NCBI RefSeq assembly: GCF_010550675.1
Contig: NZ_JAAGOA010000006.1
Coordinates: forward strand, 186,001-250,000
DNA length: 64,000 bases
Direction: 5' to 3'
Origin: Phytoactinopolyspora halotolerans
GTDB lineage: Bacteria; Actinomycetota; Actinomycetes; Jiangellales; Jiangellaceae
Position numbers and translations under genes: made by a program. Each line of letters opens with the position of its first letter. Position 1 is the first letter of the stretch. Positions 44,104 through 54,094 of this stretch are shown here, piece after piece. The notes beneath the pieces were generated by a model that searched no databases, was not told the origin of the DNA, and saw only the letters and a program-made list of their open reading frames with translations.

Positions 44104-45309
44104 GGGCTCGGTCTCGGAGAGGGTGAGGCGGAGGATGCGGTCGTCGCCCTCGCGGGGGTCTGTGCGGCCGTCGGTGTTGTTCGTCAGCACCCACAGCGTG
44201 CCGTCCGGTGCGACGGCGGCGTGGCGCAGCCGGCCGTAATCGTCCAGGTGCTCGGTCGGTTCGCCGGCTTCGCCACCGGGAATCGGAATCCGCCACAGCC
44301 GCTGCCCGCGCAGTGCCGCCATGAACAGGGTCTGCTCCACATACGCCAACCCGCTCGGCGACGCCTCCTCCACGGACCATTCGTGAACCGGGTCGATGTA
44401 CTCGTCGCTGCCGCCGTCGTCGGGGATTCCCTCCACCTCCGGCCAACCGTAGTTGCCGCCCGCTTCGATCAGGTTCAGCTCGTCGGCGGTGGAGTCGCCG
44501 AACTCGCTCGCCCACAGCCGTCCCTCGTCGTCGAACGCGAGCCCTTCCACGTTCCGGTGCCCGTAGGAATAGACCGGCGAACCATCGAACGGGTTGTCGT
44601 CCGGGGCGTCGCCGTCGGGGGTGATGCGCAGGATCTTCCCGCCCAACGAGTCGCGGTCCTGCGAGTTCGACCCCTCGCCGGCGTCTCCGGTCGCGACGTA
44701 GAGCATGCCGTCCGGCCCGAACTCGATCCGTCCGCCGTCGTGCCGAGGGGAGGCCGGAATCCCGTCCAGGACCGTCTCGAACTCACCCAACTCGCCGTTC
44801 TCATACGACGTCCGCATCACCTGGTTCTCGTTCCCGGTGGTGGCGTAGACGTACAAGGTGTTCTCGGCGTTCGGATCGAGTGCGATGCCCAGCAGACCGC
44901 CTTCGGCCTCGCCTTCGACGCCTGGCACCTCGCCGACCTCGGTCACGTCGCCGGAATCGTCGACGCGCACGATCGTCTCCTCGTCCCGCTGCGACACCAG
45001 GGCCTCGCCGTCGGACAGGAACGCGATGTCCCACGGCGCATCCAGGCCGGTGACGATCTCCTCGACGTCGGTCGGCTCCACCGGTCCGGCTGTACCCTCT
45101 GTCGGCGTCTGTGGCGGTGATCCGGTTGTGCCGTTCTCGTCATCCGGTGGTTGCCCGCCGGTTGGAGAGCTGTCGGCTGGGGTGCCATCGGGGGAGGTCT
45201 CGGTGGGTGCCGGCGCGGGTGCGGAGTCGTCGTCATCTCCGCAGCCGGCGGCGATGAGCGCCACCGCGATCGCCGGTCCGAGCAGACGTGTCGCGTTCAC
45301 CCCTCCCAT
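44101..45309 (-). CDS. PQQ-type glucose/sorbosone dehydrogenase-like lipoprotein
   Basis: Lipoprotein of about 402 residues. The signal ends LIAAGC, followed by a long Pro/Thr/Asp linker (about 25-75). The GSDH beta-propeller is clear: LDAPWDIAFLSDGEALVSQR, GLLGIALDPN, HDGGRIEFGPDGMLYVATGD, YSYGHRNVEGLAFDDEGRLW and GRLRHAAVAPDGTLWVLTNN. The His and Arg in GHRN and the RHDGG segment fit PQQ/Ca2+-binding sites. It probably oxidises aldoses at the cell surface; the cofactor genes are not in the window. ATG 45309 is used, with GTG 45300 as an alternative. Confidence 0.9.
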   Translation of the reverse strand: MGGVNATRLLGPAIAVALIAAGCGDDDDSAPAPAPTETSPDGTPADSSPTGGQPPDDENGTTGSPPQTPTEGTAGPVEPTDVEEIVTGLDAPWDIAFLSDGEALVSQRDEETIVRVDDSGDVTEVGEVPGVEGEAEGGLLGIALDPNAENTLYVYATTGNENQVMRTSYENGELGEFETVLDGIPASPRHDGGRIEFGPDGMLYVATGDAGEGSNSQDRDSLGGKILRITPDGDAPDDNPFDGSPVYSYGHRNVEGLAFDDEGRLWASEFGDSTADELNLIEAGGNYGWPEVEGIPDDGGSDEYIDPVHEWSVEEASPSGLAYVEQTLFMAALRGQRLWRIPIPGGEAGEPTEHLDDYGRLRHAAVAPDGTLWVLTNNTDGRTDPREGDDRILRLTLSETEP

Positions 45310-45419
45310 CGTGCCACGCGGCCGCCGGATCTCGCTGGCGCCGAACGACGACGCGTGGCCGACCTGGCCATCCGGCGACCGGGCGACGTTGATCGATCCG
45401 GCATCGATAGGTTGGGACG

Positions 45420-46334
45420 GTGCGCACCGTCCTGATCCCGCCGCTGGCCGAGAACATGCCGTTGCCCGATGGCTTTGAGACCCACGTGTGGGACAGCGGG
45501 GATGAACTCCCGGCACCCGACGTGCTGGCCCGGGTCGACTGCTATGTGATGCCGTACGCGTTCGCGCCCGATACCGGGGACATCATCGGCCGGATGCCGA
45601 ACCTGCAGGTGGTGCAGACGCTCACGGCCGGCTTCGAGCACGTCAAGCCCTACCTTCCGGACGGGATCACCCTGTGCAACGCACGTGGCGTGCACGACGC
45701 GAGCACGGCCGAGCTGGCGGTGGCGCTCACGTTGGCCTCGCTGCGCGGCATCCCCACGTTCGTCGAGGCGCGTTCGCGCGGCGAGTGGGCGTTCGGCTTC
45801 TATGAGGCGCTGGCCGACAAGACGGTGCTCATCGTCGGCTACGGTGCTATCGGCCAAGCGATCGAACGGCGGCTGCTGCCGTTCGAGTGCGACGTGCTCC
45901 GGGTCGCCCGTACCGCCCGCGACGGGGTCGCCGGGTTCGACGCGTTGCCCGAACTGCTGGGCCGCTGCGACGTGGTCATTCTCATCTGCCCGCTGACCGA
46001 TGAGACCGCAGGCATGGTGGACGCCGCGTTCCTGGCCGCGATGCCCGACGGCGCGCTGCTGGTGAACGTCGCTCGTGGCGGCGTCGTGGACACCGACGCG
46101 CTGGTCGCCGAGCTGTCCAGCGGTCGTATCCGGGCGGCACTGGACGTGACCGATCCCGAGCCCCCGCCACCCGGGCATCCACTCTGGACCGTCCCGGGCC
46201 TGTTGCTCTCTCCGCACGTCGGCGGCTCGTCGTCGGCGTTCGAACCGCGTGCTCGCCGGCTCATCCACGCCCAGTTGCAGCGGTACGCCGCGGGCGAACC
46301 GCTGGCGAACGTGGTTGTCGGACCCGCCCGCTGA
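45420..46334 (+). CDS. D-2-hydroxyacid dehydrogenase (NAD-binding)
   Basis: Protein of 304 residues. The Rossmann motif is VLIVGYGAIGQAIERR, the catalytic Arg is in NVARGGVVDTDAL, the Glu region in DVTDPEPPPPGHPLW and the catalytic His in LLLSPHVGGSS, so all three catalytic residues are present. The family reduces 2-keto acids or acts on phosphoglycerate-like substrates; the substrate here is unknown. The start is GTG 45420. It is divergent from the sugar dehydrogenase with about 110 bp between them. Confidence 0.92.
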   Translation: MRTVLIPPLAENMPLPDGFETHVWDSGDELPAPDVLARVDCYVMPYAFAPDTGDIIGRMPNLQVVQTLTAGFEHVKPYLPDGITLCNARGVHDASTAELAVALTLASLRGIPTFVEARSRGEWAFGFYEALADKTVLIVGYGAIGQAIERRLLPFECDVLRVARTARDGVAGFDALPELLGRCDVVILICPLTDETAGMVDAAFLAAMPDGALLVNVARGGVVDTDALVAELSSGRIRAALDVTDPEPPPPGHPLWTVPGLLLSPHVGGSSSAFEPRARRLIHAQLQRYAAGEPLANVVVGPAR

Positions 46335-46357
46335 CGGATGCGACGCTCCGGCCCGGG

Positions 46358-47250
46358 TCAGGTGTGCACGCGACCGAGAAAGTCACGGCAGAGGGCGACG
46401 ACCTCGTCCAAGTTGGTCTCCAGCGCCCAGTGGCCGCCATTGAGCAGGCGAAGTTCGGCTTGGGGGAGGTCTCGGAGATAGGCGCGGGCGGACCCTTCGG
46501 GCATGTAACCATCGTGAGGCCCCCAGACGATCAGCGTCGGCGGCTGGTACTCGCGTAGGTAGGCCTGGTAAGACGGGAACCATTCAACGTTCTCCCGCAG
46601 ACCCTCCATCAGCCCGACCATGACCTCTCGCCGGACCGGCGTGTCGAGCTGGGACCATGCCAGCTTCCACAAGTCCGGCGTGATGCGTTCGGCCAGGTGG
46701 TCGTCGACGTCGTTGAGGAACTCGTCCCGGAAACCCTCTTCGCTGACCGCCGCTTCGAGCGTCGCCCGACCGGAGGGTGAGGGCGTTGCCCAATACTCCT
46801 TCAGGCCGTCGTATTTCGGGCCGAGCTCGTCTTCGTAGATGTCGCCGTTCTGGATGATCAACGCGGCCACGTTCTCGGGTTGGCGCATGGCCAGGCGCAG
46901 GCCGATCTGTGACCCGTAATCGTGCAGATAGATCGCGTACCGGGACACTCCGAACTCGGCTAGCAGGCGCTGCAGAAAGTCCGCGTAACCGTCGAACGAG
47001 TAAGAGAACTCGGCCTGGTCCGGGGTGCCGCTGTAGCCGAAGCCGGGGAAGTCCGGGGCGATCAGCTGCCAGCGATCCGCGAGCATGGGAATGAGATTGC
47101 GGATTGGAACGATGAGCATGGGTAGCCGTGCGGCAGCAGCACCACCGGGGCGTACGCAGGTCCGGCGTGGCGATAGAAGACACGGGTGCCGTTCAAGTCG
47201 AGGTGGCGGTGCCGAACCATGAACCGTTCGGCCGTAGCTGGGTGGGGCAT
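46358..47250 (-). pseudogene. alpha/beta hydrolase interrupted by a 1-nt frameshift
   Basis: The N-terminal 44 or so codons (from ATG 47250, AGGAG upstream) read HRHLDLNGTRVFYRHAGPAY-APVVLLPHGYPCSSFQ and then run out of the family frame. The rest, in another frame, reads RNLIPMLADRWQLIAPDFPG and continues intact to the stop. Inserting one T (sense strand) near 47104-47106 restores SSFQFRNLIPMLAD, the usual family sequence. Apart from this the gene is complete: nucleophile region YLHDYGSQIGLRLA with an Asp nucleophile in HDYG (haloalkane dehalogenase/epoxide hydrolase type) and final His in NGGHWALETN. A sequencing error or a recent mutation are both possible. Confidence 0.85.
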
Positions 47251-47588
47251 GTCGACTCTCCTGGGATTCCGGGACGCTATCGTGCGACTACCCAAAGGCG
47301 GACGGACGAAGTCATGTCGGCCCCGCTGGCACTCCTCGTGCCGGCGAGACGATGCGCGCGGCATACCTTCCGATGTGAGCTGGGCCACAGTACGATGCCT
47401 AGTCTGAGAGGGGCTTCGCGGCACGTCGCGGTCCTGAGGGGCAGCCGGGCGGCCGGCGTGGGGGTGGGACCACCACGTCAGCGGACGAGGATCGTTGCTC
47501 GAAGGTTCGCGATGATTCTCCGGTTCTGCGCTGGTCGATACAGACAGGACCAGGTCCGCGTGGGACAGCTGACGAGAGGAGTGGCGTG
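47251..47588. other. 338-bp region between the hydrolase and BNR-repeat genes
   Basis: Divergent intergenic region. I see no gene, strong promoter pair or convincing palindrome; only short C/G-rich strings and a purine-rich ribosome site GAGAGGAG just before the next gene. Confidence 0.4.
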
Positions 47589-48698
47589 ATGGCCAAGGGC
47601 GACGTCGTGGTGGCCGTGGGAACCCGCAAGGGACTGTGGCTGCTGCGTAGCGCGGATCGGCAGAGTTGGAGCGTGCACGGCCCGCACCTGCTGATGAAGT
47701 CGGTGGCCGCATGTGCCATTGACACCCGGGGTGGCCATACCCGGGTGCTGGCCGGTGCGAGCTACGACCACTGGGGACCCGCCGTCTCGTGGTCGGACGA
47801 CCTCGGAGAGACGTGGCATGAGGCGCCTGACGGCAGCGGCGTGCGGTTCCCGTCGGACCTGGGCGCCTCGGTGGAGACGGTCTGGCAGATCCGCCCGGAC
47901 ACGGTCGATCGACCGGGTGTGGTCTGGGCCGGCACCGAGCCGACCGCGCTGTGGCGGTCGGAGGATGGCGGGGAGACCTTCTCACTCTGCGAAGGGCTCT
48001 GGAACCATCCGCACCGTCCGACCTGGGAGCCGGGTGGCGGTGGTCAGGCGCTGCACACGATCCTGCCGCATCCGACCGACGACAGCCGGATCATGGTCGC
48101 GATGTCCACCGGTGGCGTGTACGTCAGCGACGACGGCGGAGACACCTGGAACCCGTCGAACGGCGGCATCACGGCCGACTTCCTGCCGGGTGAACCTCCT
48201 GAATACGGGCAGTGTGTGCATAAGATCGCGCGCGACGCCGAGGAGCCCGAGCGGCTGTTCCTGCAGAACCACCCCGGCGTCTATCGCTCCGACGACGGCG
48301 GTGCGAGTTGGGTGCCGATCGCCGATGGGCTGCCGTCGAACTTCGGGTTCCCGGTCGTCGCGCATCCACATCGCGCGGACACGGCCTGGGTGGTGCCGCT
48401 GGTGGCCGACATGGAACGGCTGCCGCCGGAACGCACGCTCCAGGTCTGGCGGACCGACGATGCCGGGGGTACCTGGAAGAAGTCGGCGGTCAGCATGCCC
48501 GGCATGTTCTACGCCTCGGTGCTGCGCGACGCCTTCTGCTCCGACGACGTGCCGCCCGACGACGGCCTGGCCGGTCTGTATCTCGGCACTCGCGACGGCT
48601 CGGTGTTCGCCAGCGCCGATGAGGGCGCGACCTGGTCCGAGGTGTTGTCGCACCTGCCGGACGTGCTGTGCGTGCGCGCCGCCGTCTTGCCGAACTAG
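47589..48698 (+). CDS. BNR/YVTN-repeat beta-propeller protein (sialidase-like fold)
   Basis: Protein of about 369 residues built from Asp-box repeats: WSDDLGETWHEAP, WRSEDGGETFSLC, YVSDDGGDTWNPS, YRSDDGGASWVPI, WRTDDAGGTWKKS and FASADEGATWSEV, about six in all, giving a propeller. No signal peptide. It starts VVVAVGTRKGLWLLRSADRQ, the usual opening of this uncharacterised actinobacterial group; sialidase activity is not implied because the Arg triad is not evident. ATG 47589 follows GAGGAGTGGCGTG. The cupin gene follows after a hairpin. Confidence 0.87.
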   Translation: MAKGDVVVAVGTRKGLWLLRSADRQSWSVHGPHLLMKSVAACAIDTRGGHTRVLAGASYDHWGPAVSWSDDLGETWHEAPDGSGVRFPSDLGASVETVWQIRPDTVDRPGVVWAGTEPTALWRSEDGGETFSLCEGLWNHPHRPTWEPGGGGQALHTILPHPTDDSRIMVAMSTGGVYVSDDGGDTWNPSNGGITADFLPGEPPEYGQCVHKIARDAEEPERLFLQNHPGVYRSDDGGASWVPIADGLPSNFGFPVVAHPHRADTAWVVPLVADMERLPPERTLQVWRTDDAGGTWKKSAVSMPGMFYASVLRDAFCSDDVPPDDGLAGLYLGTRDGSVFASADEGATWSEVLSHLPDVLCVRAAVLPN

Positions 48699-48711
48699 CG
48701 CCGCCCAATCT

Positions 48712-48768
48712 CCCATGATCATGAACAGTAACCGTTCGAATAGCACGGTTACTGTTCATGATCATGGG
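48712..48768. repeat. TGATCA hairpin element, family 2 copy C
   Basis: Arms 48712-48735 and 48745-48768 are perfect 24-bp inverted repeats that begin CCCATGATCATGAACAGT. The 9-nt loop is TCGAATAGC. Its reverse complement is almost the element at 49116-49167. Confidence 0.88.
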
Positions 48769-48788
48769 ATGGCGGGCAGGATGGGGAG

Positions 48789-49112
48789 ATGGCTGAGATG
48801 ACGCTGGAGTCCATCGGCACCCACCAGCTGGACGCGGCCAAGAACTCGCCGAACGGCCGGGCGTCCAGAACGCTGCACAGCGGCGCCCGGCTGCGTCAGA
48901 CGTTGATGGCGCTCACCGCCGGGACGCGCTGCGACGAGCACCAGAGCGAGGGCGACGCCACGGTGCAGTGTCTTCGCGGACGGGTGCGGCTCAACGCAGG
49001 CGAACGGAGCATCCTCGTCGAGGAGGGCACGCTGGTCGACGTGCCGCCGTGGCGCCACGACCTGGTCGCGGACGAGGACTCCCTGGTGATCCTGACCGTC
49101 GGCCTCGGCTGA
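48789..49112 (+). CDS. cupin-domain protein
   Basis: Small protein of 107 residues with a single cupin fold: DEHQSEGDATVQCLRGRVRL contains the first metal-binding motif as EHQSEGDATVQ, and the second is VDVPPWRHDLVADEDSLVIL with His. The motif is slightly degenerate. Such proteins bind metal and a small ligand; no reaction can be given. ATG 48789 follows GGGGAGATGG closely. Between this gene and the BNR gene is a perfect 24-bp hairpin. Confidence 0.85.
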   Translation: MAEMTLESIGTHQLDAAKNSPNGRASRTLHSGARLRQTLMALTAGTRCDEHQSEGDATVQCLRGRVRLNAGERSILVEEGTLVDVPPWRHDLVADEDSLVILTVGLG

Positions 49113-49118
49113 GCCCCA

Positions 49119-49167
49119 TGATCATGAACACTAACCGTGCTATGTGAACGGTTAGTGTTCATGATCA
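49119..49167. repeat. TGATCA hairpin element, family 2 copy D
   Basis: Arms 49119-49138 (TGATCATGAACACTAACCGT) and 49148-49167 are perfect 20-bp inverted repeats with the 9-nt loop GCTATGTGA. Compared with copy C the element is inverted and one stem pair is changed on both sides (G-C to C-G). Its final TCA is the stop codon of the convergent minus-strand gene. Confidence 0.88.
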
Positions 49168-50283
49168 ACGGCGCTGGGGGTGGGGTCGGGCGGCGCGTTC
49201 CCATGCGTCGAGCAGCCGATCCGCGGAGCCGCCGACCGGGCCGATCGCGTCGTACCGGACATCCTCGCCGGGCAGCTCGGCCGTGCCGACCGCGCCGACC
49301 GCGAGCGCGGCGTCGTCGATGGTGGACGAGCAGACGTCCAGCAGGTAGTCAGGGACGGTGAGGGCCGGGTCGACGCAGCCCACGACGGGCACACCGGCGG
49401 CGACGATCAGCGGGAAGACCGTTCCCGGGATCCCGATGGCCGCCTCAGCGCGCCCGGCGGCCTGCACGGAGGGGACGTCGCTGATCTCGTACCGGTCCCA
49501 CAACGACGGATCCTCCCGCGGATGCATCCCGACGACGACGTGCGCGCCTGCCGCGGCCAGACGCTCGGCACAGGCCAGCAACAGCTCGGTGCCCGGAGCC
49601 GCGCCGCCGGTCTCGTCCGGGTAGGTGACGCTGGTCAGCACCAACACGGTATCCGGTTCGGGACGGTGTACCGGCAGGTGATCCGTCTGCGGCGAGCCGA
49701 CGACGCGGACTCTGCGGTGCGAGCCCAGGTAGGAGGAGAACGCTCGGGCCTCGGCGGGCGACGACGAGGTGATCACCCGAAGCCGGCTCCTGAGCTCATG
49801 CGCTCGGGGTGCCTGTTGCGGATTCAGGTAGGCGAGTGAGCTCGCGGCGACGGGCAGTCGGCTCAGCCGCGCGGCGCAGTCCGCCGGCCAGTCCGCGGCA
49901 CCGGTCACCACCAGCAGGTTCGCCGGAGGTGCGTCGTCGGGCGTGGCGGTCTCCACCGTATCGTCGGGATCGATCACCGAGGTGTCCGGCACGAGCTGGA
50001 CGATCCGGATGCCGCGCCGCGCCGCCGCGTCCACAAGCGGCCGGACATGGTACGTGCCCCAAGGCTCGTTCGTCGCGATGAGGACGGTCGGTGAACCGGG
50101 CCTCGATCGGTGGCCGTGCGGGTGGGTGGCCCCGGGTGCGCTCGTCATCGGGGCATCCTGACGTGCGGTTCGCTGCGCAGCTCTCGCTGCTTGTGCGCCG
50201 TCCGGTCCGACGCCGGCCAGCCCGGCGCCGATCAGGCCGGCCCCGGCGAGCGTGCCGGTGAGCAGCGTCCGTCTGGAAACCAT
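49165..50283 (-). CDS. Tat-exported protein of unknown function, glycosyltransferase-like fold
   Basis: Protein of about 372 residues with a twin-arginine signal (MVSRRTLLTGTLAGAGLIGA). The mature part opens PTVLIATNEPWGTYHVRPLV and has later VVVGMHPREDPSLWDRYEIS and GIPGTVFPLIVAAGVPVVGC, which resemble GT-B-type polymerising glycosyltransferases or CDP-glycerol enzymes, but no catalytic motif is definite. I do not recognise the family. ATG 50283 has AAGGAGC before it, and a longer frame to 50352 is unlikely. It converges with the cupin gene across hairpin D. Confidence 0.75.
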   Translation of the reverse strand: MVSRRTLLTGTLAGAGLIGAGLAGVGPDGAQAARAAQRTARQDAPMTSAPGATHPHGHRSRPGSPTVLIATNEPWGTYHVRPLVDAAARRGIRIVQLVPDTSVIDPDDTVETATPDDAPPANLLVVTGAADWPADCAARLSRLPVAASSLAYLNPQQAPRAHELRSRLRVITSSSPAEARAFSSYLGSHRRVRVVGSPQTDHLPVHRPEPDTVLVLTSVTYPDETGGAAPGTELLLACAERLAAAGAHVVVGMHPREDPSLWDRYEISDVPSVQAAGRAEAAIGIPGTVFPLIVAAGVPVVGCVDPALTVPDYLLDVCSSTIDDAALAVGAVGTAELPGEDVRYDAIGPVGGSADRLLDAWERAARPHPQRR

Positions 50284-50486
50284 GTGGTGCTCCTTCTTTG
50301 TCGTCCGGCTCGGCACCCTAGCCGGGGGCGACGGCGACGCGGTGAACAGCACATGAACTCGTTGCCGGGACGAAGGGCACGGATCGCAGGCGGGCGCCTG
50401 CTCGGCCTCGATCGTGGCCGCAGTTCCTGCGTCCGGATCCCGGACCTGGCGTCTCGTGATGTATGCCGCGGGTTTAGCGTTGGGTC

Positions 50487-52217
<1,731 letters not shown>

Positions 52218-52220
<3 letters not shown>

Positions 52221-52309
52221 CGACGCACGGCGAGAAGGCCACTGCCGATACTGATAAGGCGGCTGCCGACGGCGAGTTGACGACGCACGGCGAGAAGGCG
52301 ACCGCCGAA
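52218..52309. repeat. 60-nt-period direct repeat spanning the ilvD stop codon
   Basis: 52218-52239 is identical to 52278-52299 (22 nt, starting TGACGACGCACGGCGAG) and the next 10 nt match at 7. The first copy begins with the ilvD stop codon. The region between ilvD and the next gene thus looks locally duplicated. Confidence 0.75.
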
Positions 52310-52387
52310 GAACAAGCGACGGACGACGACACCGGGTCCGCATCAGCGCCGCTGCGACCTTCCGTAGGACGGCAAGGAGGTGCGTGC

Positions 52388-52969
52388 GTGGGCAAGGTGC
52401 ACGACGGGATCAGTGGACGGCTGCGAGAGTTCATCGAGGCACAGAAGGTCTTCTTCGTGGCGACGGCGCCGTCCGGCTCAGACGGGCACGTGAACGTCTC
52501 GCCCAAGGGGATCAGCGGCTCGTTCGTCGTGCTCGACGAACACACGGTCGCCTACCTCGACTACACGGCCAGTGGCGCGGAGACGATCGCACACCTGCGG
52601 GACAATGGGCGGATCACCCTGATGTTCTGTGCGTTCTCCGGCCCGCCGAACGTGGTGCGGCTGCACGGAACCGGTCGCTTCGTCACCCTGTACGACGACG
52701 AGTTCGCCGGCTACATCGACATGTTTCCGGAGAAGCGAGGTGCGCGGGCCGTGATCGTGGTGGACGTGTACCGGATCTCCGACTCCTGCGGTTTCGGTGT
52801 ACCGCTGATGGACTACGTGGGTGAACGCGACATGTTGCCGGCGCACATGGAGCGCAAGGGCGCCGACGGACAGGTCACCTACCGGGTGAAGAAGAACCGG
52901 GTCAGCCTGGACGGCCTGCCCGCTTTCGACTACGACCCCGTCTCAGAGCCTGAGCCCGATCCCATGTGA
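52388..52969 (+). CDS. pyridoxamine 5'-phosphate oxidase-family protein
   Basis: Protein of about 193 residues with a PNPOx split-barrel: EFIEAQKVFFVATAPSGSDG, HVNVSPKGISGSFVVLDEHT, RITLMFCAFSGPPNVVRLHG and GYIDMFPEKRGARAVIVVDV. Proteins of this group bind FMN or heme-like cofactors; the reaction is unknown. The frame is open from 51983, but AAGGAGG (52374-52380) fixes the GTG at 52388. It differs in length and motif from the DosR-linked PNPOx protein at 13307. Confidence 0.88.
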   Translation: MGKVHDGISGRLREFIEAQKVFFVATAPSGSDGHVNVSPKGISGSFVVLDEHTVAYLDYTASGAETIAHLRDNGRITLMFCAFSGPPNVVRLHGTGRFVTLYDDEFAGYIDMFPEKRGARAVIVVDVYRISDSCGFGVPLMDYVGERDMLPAHMERKGADGQVTYRVKKNRVSLDGLPAFDYDPVSEPEPDPM

Positions 52970-53041
52970 GCCGACCTCGCGGGTCTCGATGACCCCAGCC
53001 GTGACCGCCGCCCGGATCTGGATAATCCGGTCGTCGTACCT

Positions 53042-53087
53042 CGTGGAGGCTTGGTGTTGCTCGGGCGACTCCGTGGAGGCTTGGTGT
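53042..53087. repeat. 16-nt direct repeat with 30-nt period
   Basis: CGTGGAGGCTTGGTGT occurs at 53042-53057 and 53072-53087. Just after it, GAGGTGA and TCACCTC may form the terminator between the convergent PNPOx and aldolase genes. Confidence 0.7.
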
Positions 53088-53128
53088 CGCCGAGGTGAGG
53101 AGGCGGCGGCTGTCGGCGATTCGTCACC

Positions 53129-53998
53129 TCAGCGTGAGACGGTCTCGTCGACGGTTCTGACCAGCCGCTGCAGCGCAGGGACGGCCTGATTGCGCAGGTC
53201 GGTCTCAAGATCGGCGCTTCCGACGACGGATGCCCACACGGCACGTCCGGCCAAGAAGCCCGACGCGCCCGCGCGGCAAGCCAGCGCGACCGTCTCCGGG
53301 AACCGCTCGGCCGGCACACCCGAAGACAGGACGACCCAGTGCCCGTCGATCGCCTCGTCGAGCTCCTTGCACCTGGTGAAGATCTCGTCGTCGGTGCCGG
53401 CTCCGTGCGTCGGGACCTCTGACTTGTAGACGTCGGCGCCGAGACCGCCGAGTTCTCGGGCCGCGGCCACGATGCCGGCGTCGGCATCGAACGGGCCGCC
53501 GTCCGTCGGCTTGCGTGACACCGGCTCGACGATGCTGGCCAGGCCGTGCGCGCGGCATCGGTCGACGAAATCCGAGACCAGGGCGCGACGTGCATCGGGA
53601 TCCCCGTCCGGCCTCCAGATCACCAGCAGTTTCAGGGCCGCCGCGCCCTGATCGCGGACGACGGCGGGGTCTATCGCCTCATCGATGACGGACTCGGCGA
53701 TGAACTCGTCGGTTCCGGGCACGAAATGGTCAGCGGCCGCGATGAGCGCGCAGCCGGGGGAGACGGCGTTCTCCTGGATGATCGCGTCCCAGCCGAACTG
53801 TTTCTCGACGAGCAGAGCCGACGCGTGTGGAGTCAGGGCCCGAGCCGCGGCGACCTTGAATGCGGTGAGGTCGGCATCGGAGACGTCGTGGCCGGTCCGC
53901 TCGCGCATCATGACACGGAGCGCCTCACGCTGATCGAGTGCGAGCATCGTGAAGCCGCCCGATGGGCGGAGCAGGCGGTCGACGGGGTTTGCGGTCAC
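53129..53998 (-). CDS. class I ketose-phosphate aldolase, YihT/LacD-like
   Basis: TIM-barrel protein of about 289 residues. Similarity to YihT (6-deoxy-6-sulfofructose-1-phosphate aldolase) is visible along the whole length: RPSGGFTMLALDQREALRVM, SPGCALIAAADHFVP, ALKLLVIWRPDG, RCRAHGLASIVEPV, the Schiff-base Lys in DVYKSEVPTHG and GASGFLAGRAVWASVVG. Tagatose-1,6-bisphosphate aldolase (LacD) is the related alternative. The GTG at 53998 has GGAGGA 7 nt upstream. It is divergent from a DeoR regulator and near a PfkA-family kinase, so it probably cleaves a ketose phosphate to dihydroxyacetone phosphate and an aldehyde. Confidence 0.83.
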   Translation of the reverse strand: MTANPVDRLLRPSGGFTMLALDQREALRVMMRERTGHDVSDADLTAFKVAAARALTPHASALLVEKQFGWDAIIQENAVSPGCALIAAADHFVPGTDEFIAESVIDEAIDPAVVRDQGAAALKLLVIWRPDGDPDARRALVSDFVDRCRAHGLASIVEPVSRKPTDGGPFDADAGIVAAARELGGLGADVYKSEVPTHGAGTDDEIFTRCKELDEAIDGHWVVLSSGVPAERFPETVALACRAGASGFLAGRAVWASVVGSADLETDLRNQAVPALQRLVRTVDETVSR

Positions 53999-54094
53999 GT
54001 TGCGTGTCCTCCGGTGAGTGAGTCGCGACAACAAAAGATGTTAGAAAGTTACCATCTTCTGGCGTATTTGCATACCGCAGGTAAGGTGAACCAC

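Noticed and set aside
47589-48698. Sialidase
   Set aside because: Asp-box repeats are present but the catalytic Arg triad and Tyr/Glu pair of sialidases are not apparent.
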